From assembly GCA_018066825.1 (NCBI GenBank), contig JAGPVU010000167.1, forward strand, positions 1-10,087: DNA of 10,087 bases. Direction: 5' to 3'. Position numbers and translations under genes: made by a program. The DNA is from Cycloclasticus sp. (GTDB lineage: Bacteria; Pseudomonadota; Gammaproteobacteria; Methylococcales; Cycloclasticaceae). The notes beneath the pieces are model-generated. The model was not told where the DNA came from, ran no database searches, and saw only the letters and a program-made list of their open reading frames with translations. Shown here one piece after another: positions 5,316 to 10,087 of this stretch; position 1 is the stretch's first letter, and every line of letters starts with the position of its first letter.

Positions 5316-6443
5316 TCATAACTTCAATTGACTCAGTTGAGTCATAATCTGCTCCAAGGGTAACTTTTCCGTTAAGTGACCCCATGACATCCTAAGAGAG
5401 CCATTAATTCTATCCTCATCTAAGCCCATAGATGAAAGGACATGCGAAGGCGTATAGCTATTAGAGGTGCATGCAGAGCCATTTGAAAGAGCAGCAATAC
5501 CTTTAAGTACAACCATAGCTGCTTCGGAATTCATTCCGGGGATTGAGAAGTTTAAGACAAAGGGAGATGTGTTTTCACCATTATATTGAGCACCCATCTT
5601 ATCAAGCTCAGCAATGAGTGAAGCTTTCAAAGCAAAAGCATGCTTTTGCCATTTTTTAGCATTTTTCAAACCTAGTTCACAAGCCAGTCCAAACCCTGCA
5701 ATTAGCTGCACAGGTAACGTACCAGGTCTTAGCCCTTTTTCTTGACCACCCCCAAACAGGAGCGGCTTTAAAGGAGGCTTGGTAAAACCTCTTTTACGCA
5801 TAACCAGTGCACCAATCCCTTTAGGAGCATAAACTTTATGGCCACTCGCACTTATAAGGTCAATCCGTTTGTTAACCAAGTCCTCACTTAACTTACCAAA
5901 ACTCTGTGCAGCATCTACGTGAAAATATGCTTCCGATAATTTAAGCACCTCACAAATTTCAGAAATTGGTTGAATACAACCAGTCTCATTATTTACATGC
6001 ATAATTGAAACAAGTAGTGTGTCTTCTCTTATCAATTGTTCAAGATCAGAAACATTTATCACACCACTATCACTAACTTCCAGATAAGAAATATCGAAAC
6101 CATTTTCAGCTAAATGCTCGATTGGCTCCAATACCGCCTTGTGTTCGATTCGAGTAGTAATGATATGCTTTTTATTATTTTCAATACCAAACTGCTTAAT
6201 CCCTAAAATAGCTATATTGTTGCTTTCAGTTGCTCCACTAGTAAATATCACTTCTGATTTATCGGCGTCAATCACTAAGGCTACTTGACCACGAGCACGT
6301 TCAACAACTTTTTTCGCTTGAGATCCGAACTCATGTGTTCTGCTGCCTGAATTACCATATTCTTCCACCATCATCTTATAAACTAAATCAGCGACAGGTT
6401 TTAATACTGGAGAAGTTGCATTGTAATCAAGGTAAATAGTCAT
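5316..6443 (-). CDS. dndA: Cysteine desulfurase DndA of the phosphorothioation system
   Basis: 375 residues, a class V aminotransferase-fold, PLP-dependent cysteine desulfurase. In the pathway it takes sulfur from L-cysteine as an enzyme persulfide and supplies DndC. Visible features are the N-terminal YLDYNATSP (4-12), the GATESNN block (70-76), His101 in IEHKAV, Asp177 and Gln180 in FHVDAAQS, the PLP lysine Lys203 in SGHKVYAPKG, and the catalytic Cys325 in LSNGSACTSNSY. Housekeeping IscS or NifS share these motifs. The call as DndA rests on its head-to-head position with dndB and on the absence of the isc neighbours iscR and iscU. In some bacteria IscS replaces a missing dndA, but here the dedicated gene is present. 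A ribosome site of the AGTGGA type precedes the ATG by about 7 bases. Expression probably shares the operator region with dndB. Confidence 0.9.
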   Translation of the reverse strand: MTIYLDYNATSPVLKPVADLVYKMMVEEYGNSGSRTHEFGSQAKKVVERARGQVALVIDADKSEVIFTSGATESNNIAILGIKQFGIENNKKHIITTRIEHKAVLEPIEHLAENGFDISYLEVSDSGVINVSDLEQLIREDTLLVSIMHVNNETGCIQPISEICEVLKLSEAYFHVDAAQSFGKLSEDLVNKRIDLISASGHKVYAPKGIGALVMRKRGFTKPPLKPLLFGGGQEKGLRPGTLPVQLIAGFGLACELGLKNAKKWQKHAFALKASLIAELDKMGAQYNGENTSPFVLNFSIPGMNSEAAMVVLKGIAALSNGSACTSNSYTPSHVLSSMGLDEDRINGSLRMSWGHLTEKLPLEQIMTQLSQLKL

Positions 6444-6497
6444 AAAAATTCCACTTAAAATTCAAAAAATAACAAGACATATCTATAACAACACAGT

Positions 6498-6552
6498 ATT
6501 CTACCGCAACTGTTCGTACGAACAAAGACAACTTTTCGTGCGAACATAAAAT
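6498..6552. promoter_or_regulatory. Divergent dndA/dndB promoter region
   Basis: For dndB (rightward) a plausible -10 is TAAAAT (6547-6552), with a weak -35 AAGACA (6525-6530) at 16-base spacing. For dndA (leftward) a plausible -10 is TAGAAT (minus strand, 6503-6498). Its -35 would fall in or next to the first palindrome, and a second option is TATAGA a little downstream. Both promoters would be covered by the two palindromes listed separately. The dndB leader has no clear Shine-Dalgarno before its ATG. Promoter calls are by eye. Confidence 0.45.
6511..6546. promoter_or_regulatory. Tandem palindromic operator in the dnd divergent promoter
   Basis: Site 1, TGTTCGTACGAACA (6511-6524), is a perfect 14-bp palindrome. 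Site 2, TTTTCGTGCGAACA (6533-6546), matches it at 12 of 14 positions. Centres are 22 bases apart, about two helical turns, so bound dimers would face the same side of the helix. They fall on the likely -35 and spacer of dndB and beside the likely -10 of dndA. DndB/DptB of Salmonella enterica has been reported to bind and repress its own dnd promoter, so DndB is the first candidate ligand (inference). Another regulator outside the window is possible. Confidence 0.72.
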
Positions 6553-6579
6553 CAACTAAGCAGTGGTTGCAATAATAAA

Positions 6580-7674
6580 ATGAATACAATAATTTCAGGA
6601 ACATCCTTTCCCGCGATCAGAGGTATACAAGCGGGCAATGAATACTACATTGTTATGTGCCCTCTAAAAAGGCTGAGAAAAATATTTACCTTTGATGAAA
6701 GTGCGCTACCTGTTGAGCAACGTGCACAACGTTGTATAAATCCTGAACGCATCCCTGAAATTACAGACTATATCCTTGCTGATAGAGAAAATTACGTATT
6801 TTCGGCTATCACAGCATGTATAGATGGTGAGAGCCAATTTACGTCGATTGGTGATGGTAACCATCAGCAAAAAATAGGCACACTAATTATTGACGAAGAT
6901 GCTGAATTATATATCACCGATGGTCAACATCGTAATGCTGCAATATTAGAAGCATTGAAGCAAGACCCAAGCTTAGCTAATGAAACAATATCAGTTGTAT
7001 TCTTTGCTAATAAAACTTTAGAAAACAGACAAAAAATATTTAAAGATTTAAACCTATATCCAGTAAAAACAGATAGTTCACTTAGTATTACATATGATGA
7101 CAAACCAGATGCCATGCTCTCAAAAACCGTAATATTTAATAGCCCTATACTTTCAAAACTCACCCATATGGAAAGAAGTAATTTAGGTAAAAGATCAAAA
7201 AAACTAATAAGTCATAGTGCATTTAATATTGCAACTAAAAAGCTTTTTGACACAATAAATGAAAGTAACTACCAAGCACTTGTCCCAAAGGCAACTGAAT
7301 TTTGGGAGTGTGTATCAAAAAATATGCCCGCATGGATATTAGTATATAAAGATGAAATATCGGCATCTGACATTAGAGATGAAGGAATCCATGCCTATTC
7401 CGTAACATTTCAAGCTATCGGCATTGTTGGCAACTGGTTACTTAAAAATGACAAACAGTGGGAAAAAACTTTAATAAAATTAAAAGATATCGATTGGCAA
7501 CGGTCAAACCGAAAGGATTGGGAAGGTCGTTGCGTGTCTAACGGTGAAATGCGGAATTCTTCTGTAACAGCAAAACTTACCGCAAACAAAATAAAACAAC
7601 ACCTCGGCATACCGCTTAACGAAAAAGAGCAATGCGATGAGTCAAAACTAGAAGAGGCAAGAAATGGGCTCTGA
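6580..7674 (+). CDS. dndB: DndB, DGQHR-family regulator of DNA phosphorothioation
   Basis: 364 residues, normal for the family. Recognised by the opening SFPAIRGIQAGNEYYIVMCP (9-28) and by the family motif TDGQHRNA (113-120), followed by FKDLNLYPVKTDSSLSITYD (154-173). DndB is not required for the chemistry. In characterised systems its loss raises phosphorothioate frequency, and it acts as a repressor of the dnd operon. No standard helix-turn-helix is obvious by eye. It is the first gene of the rightward dndBCD run, starts 34 bases after the second operator palindrome, and its stop lies 11 bases inside dndC. The ATG has no good ribosome site, but the first residues match the family start. 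Codon use is AT-rich, like dndC and dndD and unlike the core genes at the left. Confidence 0.93.
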   Translation: MNTIISGTSFPAIRGIQAGNEYYIVMCPLKRLRKIFTFDESALPVEQRAQRCINPERIPEITDYILADRENYVFSAITACIDGESQFTSIGDGNHQQKIGTLIIDEDAELYITDGQHRNAAILEALKQDPSLANETISVVFFANKTLENRQKIFKDLNLYPVKTDSSLSITYDDKPDAMLSKTVIFNSPILSKLTHMERSNLGKRSKKLISHSAFNIATKKLFDTINESNYQALVPKATEFWECVSKNMPAWILVYKDEISASDIRDEGIHAYSVTFQAIGIVGNWLLKNDKQWEKTLIKLKDIDWQRSNRKDWEGRCVSNGEMRNSSVTAKLTANKIKQHLGIPLNEKEQCDESKLEEARNGL

Positions 7675-9331
7675 TCCAGTTATACAATCCAATTCTGCAT
7701 TTACCCAAGAAGGATTAAAAGACACGCTCAGAGAATCAATTGAGCATGTAAAAATGCTATACAAAAGCGACCAAATACCTTGGGTTATAGGTTACAGCGG
7801 CGGTAAAGACTCCACTGCAATCTTGCAACTTATTTGGTATGCATTACAAGAATTAAAAATTGAAGGTGACTGTAAAAAAAAGGTACATGTCATTAGTACA
7901 GATACCTTGGTTGAAAACCCTATTGTTGCAATGTGGGTAGGTAAATCACTCAGTAAAATGGCTGAGCAAGCAAAAGAACAAAACTTACCAATTATACCTC
8001 ACCGCCTTACTCCTGAAGTTAAAGACAGGTTTTGGGTGAATTTAATTGGTAAAGGGTACCCTGCACCTCGTTATAAATTTAGGTGGTGTACAGACCGATT
8101 AAAAATATCACCTTCAAATACTTTCATCAAAAACATGACCGCGAAAAATGGTGAAGCCATTTTAGTATTGGGCACTCGTAAAGCTGAAAGTACAGCGCGT
8201 GCGGCCAGTATGGATAAGTTTGAAAACTCTAAAACCAACACTCGTAAAGCCCTAGGTCTTACAGAAAATGGTTCGCTTGAACGCGTTTGGGTATACGCCC
8301 CTATTGCCAATTGGAGTAATGATGATGTTTGGGTGTATCTCAATAGTGTTAAGAATCCCTGGAGTTTTCCTAATCACGATTTAATGGGCATGTATCAAGG
8401 TGCAACTGAAGGTGGCGAGTGCCCTCTGGTTGTTGACAAAAGTACACAAAGTTGTGGCGATAGTCGTTTTGGCTGTTACGTCTGCACTATGGTATCTGAA
8501 GATAAATCAATGAATGCCATGATTGCCAACGATGAAGAAAAAGAATGGATGTATCCACTTGTTTCTCTTCGCAATGAAATTGAAGTAAATGATGCTAATC
8601 ACCAGAAAAAAATAGAAAAATTAACTCGTGATAAAGCTAATCGTGACTTTAGAAGAATGAATGGTCGTTTAACCGTGCATATTTCTAAACATGGTGCGGA
8701 CCTAGTGCCAGGACCTTACATTCAAAGATTTAGAGAGCACTTACTAACAAAAGTACTTGAAGCACAAATTGCCGTACAGCAATTAGGACCACCAGAAGTT
8801 AAGAATTTAGAGTTATTACCCTTAGAAGATCTTGAAGAAATTCGTCGTATCTGGCTCGAAGAAAAACACGAGGCTGAAGATAACCTACCTAAAATTTACC
8901 AAGACATATTCAAAACAGACTACCCAGGTAAGAAACGGGCGCACCACCCTATTTTGAATATAGATGTACTAGAAAAACTTAAACAACATTGCAAAGAGCA
9001 AGGTGACGAAGACGGGTTACTTTACCAACAAATGCGTGCAGTAATATCTATTGCTAACAAACATAAAAACCAGTTACGCCGTGCAAACCTAGCAAAAGAA
9101 CTCGATAACAGCTTAGACAAAGGCGCGTTTGACAGCCTATTTGAGGCAAAAAAGTTTGCCTTAGAGCGCGAACGCCATCGCCTACAAATACATTTAAACA
9201 ATTCTTCTAATCTAGATGATACCGAGAAAATTGAGCTCAATGAAAAAATCATTATGGTAACCAAATCTATTAAAGAGCAAGGCTACAGCTCAATGATTAT
9301 CGATTTTGAAGGGGTTAATGATGATAATTAA
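7664..9331 (+). CDS. dndC: DndC, PP-loop ATPase with an iron-sulfur cysteine cluster
   Basis: 555 residues. The N-terminal half is a PAPS-reductase/ATP-pyrophosphatase-like domain with the PP-loop SGGKDST (45-51), RWCTDRLK (141-148) with Cys143, and LVLGTRKAESTAR (168-180). A four-cysteine set C254, C265, C272, C275 (spacing 10, 6, 2) in GGECP, QSCGDSRFGCYVCTMV fits the 4Fe-4S cluster assembled by DndA in characterised DndC proteins. The C-terminal part (about 300-555) is charged and mostly helical. The enzyme is thought to activate the DNA backbone or carry sulfur in phosphorothioate formation. The start has a good ribosome site, GAGG, 6 bases upstream, and overlaps the dndB end by 11 bases. 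The end overlaps dndD by 11 bases. No frameshift or missing motif is seen. Confidence 0.95.
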   Translation: MGSDPVIQSNSAFTQEGLKDTLRESIEHVKMLYKSDQIPWVIGYSGGKDSTAILQLIWYALQELKIEGDCKKKVHVISTDTLVENPIVAMWVGKSLSKMAEQAKEQNLPIIPHRLTPEVKDRFWVNLIGKGYPAPRYKFRWCTDRLKISPSNTFIKNMTAKNGEAILVLGTRKAESTARAASMDKFENSKTNTRKALGLTENGSLERVWVYAPIANWSNDDVWVYLNSVKNPWSFPNHDLMGMYQGATEGGECPLVVDKSTQSCGDSRFGCYVCTMVSEDKSMNAMIANDEEKEWMYPLVSLRNEIEVNDANHQKKIEKLTRDKANRDFRRMNGRLTVHISKHGADLVPGPYIQRFREHLLTKVLEAQIAVQQLGPPEVKNLELLPLEDLEEIRRIWLEEKHEAEDNLPKIYQDIFKTDYPGKKRAHHPILNIDVLEKLKQHCKEQGDEDGLLYQQMRAVISIANKHKNQLRRANLAKELDNSLDKGAFDSLFEAKKFALERERHRLQIHLNNSSNLDDTEKIELNEKIIMVTKSIKEQGYSSMIIDFEGVNDDN

Positions 9332-10087
9332 GCAGTTAACAATTGAAAACTTTGGTGTTTATTTAGGTCAACATATTGTTAATTTAAATGTTGACGATAA
9401 CAAACCAATTATCCTATTTGGTGGCCTAAATGGCAGTGGTAAAACCACATTTTTAGATGCATTACAGTTAGTTTTATACGGTAAACACGCCAAATGCTCT
9501 AACCGTGGAACTGAGCCTTATCACACCTATTTAGCTAATACTAAAAATCGTCATAGTGATAAAGATGACATAGTCGAATTATCATTAACCTTTAGTCACA
9601 CTACCGGTACTGATAGCAATGAGTTTAGAGTTGTGCGGAGCTGGAAAACCAATATTGCAGAATCAAAAGACAAAGTAACGGTTTATTGTAATGGTAAAGA
9701 AGATGCTCATATCAGCCAATTTTGGGACGATTTTGTTAATGAATTCATTCCATTAACATTGTCAGAACTTTTCTTTTTTGATGGTGAAAAAATTGAAACC
9801 CTAGCAAACCCTGAGCGCAGTGCCGAATTAATTAGAACAGGTATAGAAAGTTTGCTTGGTCTAGATTTACTAAGCCAGTTACATACTGATTTAGGCAACG
9901 TTGAGCGTAAAAGAAAAAGTGACAATTTAGATAACTCAGTTATTCACAAAGTTATCGCGCAAGAAGGTGAAATAGCTGACCAAACCACTCTAATTTCAGT
10001 ATTAAAAACTGACATTGCTAAGTTGGAGAAAAAGACTAGTGACAATAACTTAGACATCAACAAATCTCGTCAAAAAGTACGTAGCGC
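9321..10087 (+). CDS. dndD: DndD, SMC/Rad50-like ATPase, N-terminal part (runs off the right edge)
   Basis: 255 codons are visible of a family usually about 650-700 residues long. It begins MIIKQLTIENFGVYLGQH. Walker A is FGGLNGSGKTTFLDALQL (33-50). The block LSELFFFDGEKIETLA (147-162) is the conserved Q-loop region of DndD and related SMC-like ATPases. From about residue 205 a charged, heptad-like stretch begins, as expected for the coiled-coil arm, and the window ends inside it. Walker B and the signature motif would lie beyond the edge. DndD is the ATPase thought to open or nick DNA during sulfur insertion, working with DndE and DndC. I chose ATG 9321 over the ATG 3 bases earlier because GGGG then stands 6 bases upstream. 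The gene overlaps dndC by 11 bases. Confidence 0.93.
   Translation, partial: MIIKQLTIENFGVYLGQHIVNLNVDDNKPIILFGGLNGSGKTTFLDALQLVLYGKHAKCSNRGTEPYHTYLANTKNRHSDKDDIVELSLTFSHTTGTDSNEFRVVRSWKTNIAESKDKVTVYCNGKEDAHISQFWDDFVNEFIPLTLSELFFFDGEKIETLANPERSAELIRTGIESLLGLDLLSQLHTDLGNVERKRKSDNLDNSVIHKVIAQEGEIADQTTLISVLKTDIAKLEKKTSDNNLDINKSRQKVRS

Noticed and set aside
5316..6443. Housekeeping IscS rather than DndA
   Set aside because: The motifs are shared, but the gene is head-to-head with dndB and has none of the isc operon neighbours.
9707..9925. 72-codon minus-strand frame at the right end
   Set aside because: Lies opposite the DndD ATPase domain, which has clear Walker A and Q-loop motifs; a shadow.
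1..10087. CRISPR array, tRNA or rRNA genes, insertion-sequence ends
   Set aside because: No regularly spaced direct repeats, no cloverleaf-like sequence noticed, and no transposase or terminal inverted repeats; a tRNA attachment site for the island is therefore not supported.

Overview
The window suggests a gammaproteobacterium, probably a marine one of the Cellvibrionales/Alteromonadales/Pseudomonadales type. The basis is the minus-strand cluster yebC-ruvC-ruvA-ruvB-ybgC-tolQ, an order typical of that class, together with the close match of each protein to known gammaproteobacterial sequences. The genus cannot be fixed from the sequence alone.

Left part (1-4045) is ordinary core chromosome, all on the minus strand. 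Read in transcription order from the right it holds a small pentapeptide-repeat protein, yebC (translation factor), the Holliday-junction genes ruvC, ruvA and ruvB, the acyl-CoA thioesterase gene ybgC, and the first 40 codons of tolQ. Short gaps and two 4-base ATGA overlaps (ruvC/ruvA, ybgC/tolQ) suggest one transcript from yebC onward. To the right of the pentapeptide gene are a strong bidirectional terminator (3974-4002) and then the last five codons and stop of a groEL gene (4028-4045). The rest of groEL is missing. The core therefore appears to stop in the 3' end of groEL, and everything to the right looks like inserted DNA.

Middle part (4046-5315) is accessory DNA on the island edge: palindromes, a terminator-like hairpin facing right, ardA (an acidic DNA-mimic antirestriction protein), and an upstream stretch of nested inverted repeats with one doubtful open frame.

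Right part (5316-10087) is a DNA phosphorothioation (Dnd) locus, visibly more AT-rich than the core. dndA (cysteine desulfurase) is on the minus strand. dndB (DGQHR-family regulator), dndC (PP-loop ATPase with a cysteine cluster) and the first 255 codons of dndD (SMC/Rad50-like ATPase) are on the plus strand. dndB/dndC and dndC/dndD each overlap by 11 bases. dndE and any restriction partner (dndFGH or another type) would lie beyond the window. In the characterised family, DndA mobilises sulfur from cysteine, DndC carries it on an iron-sulfur protein, and DndD/DndE provide DNA handling so that sulfur replaces a non-bridging backbone oxygen at short motifs. DndB represses expression.

The most interesting signal is in the 136-base dndA/dndB divergent promoter: two nearly identical 14-base palindromes (TGTTCGTACGAACA and TTTTCGTGCGAACA), centred 22 bases apart. 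They look like a tandem operator, and they contain the GTTC/GAAC tetramer that is the phosphorothioation target in some Dnd systems. I see no wholly new system. The notable points are that operator, the groEL junction, and the structured DNA upstream of ardA.
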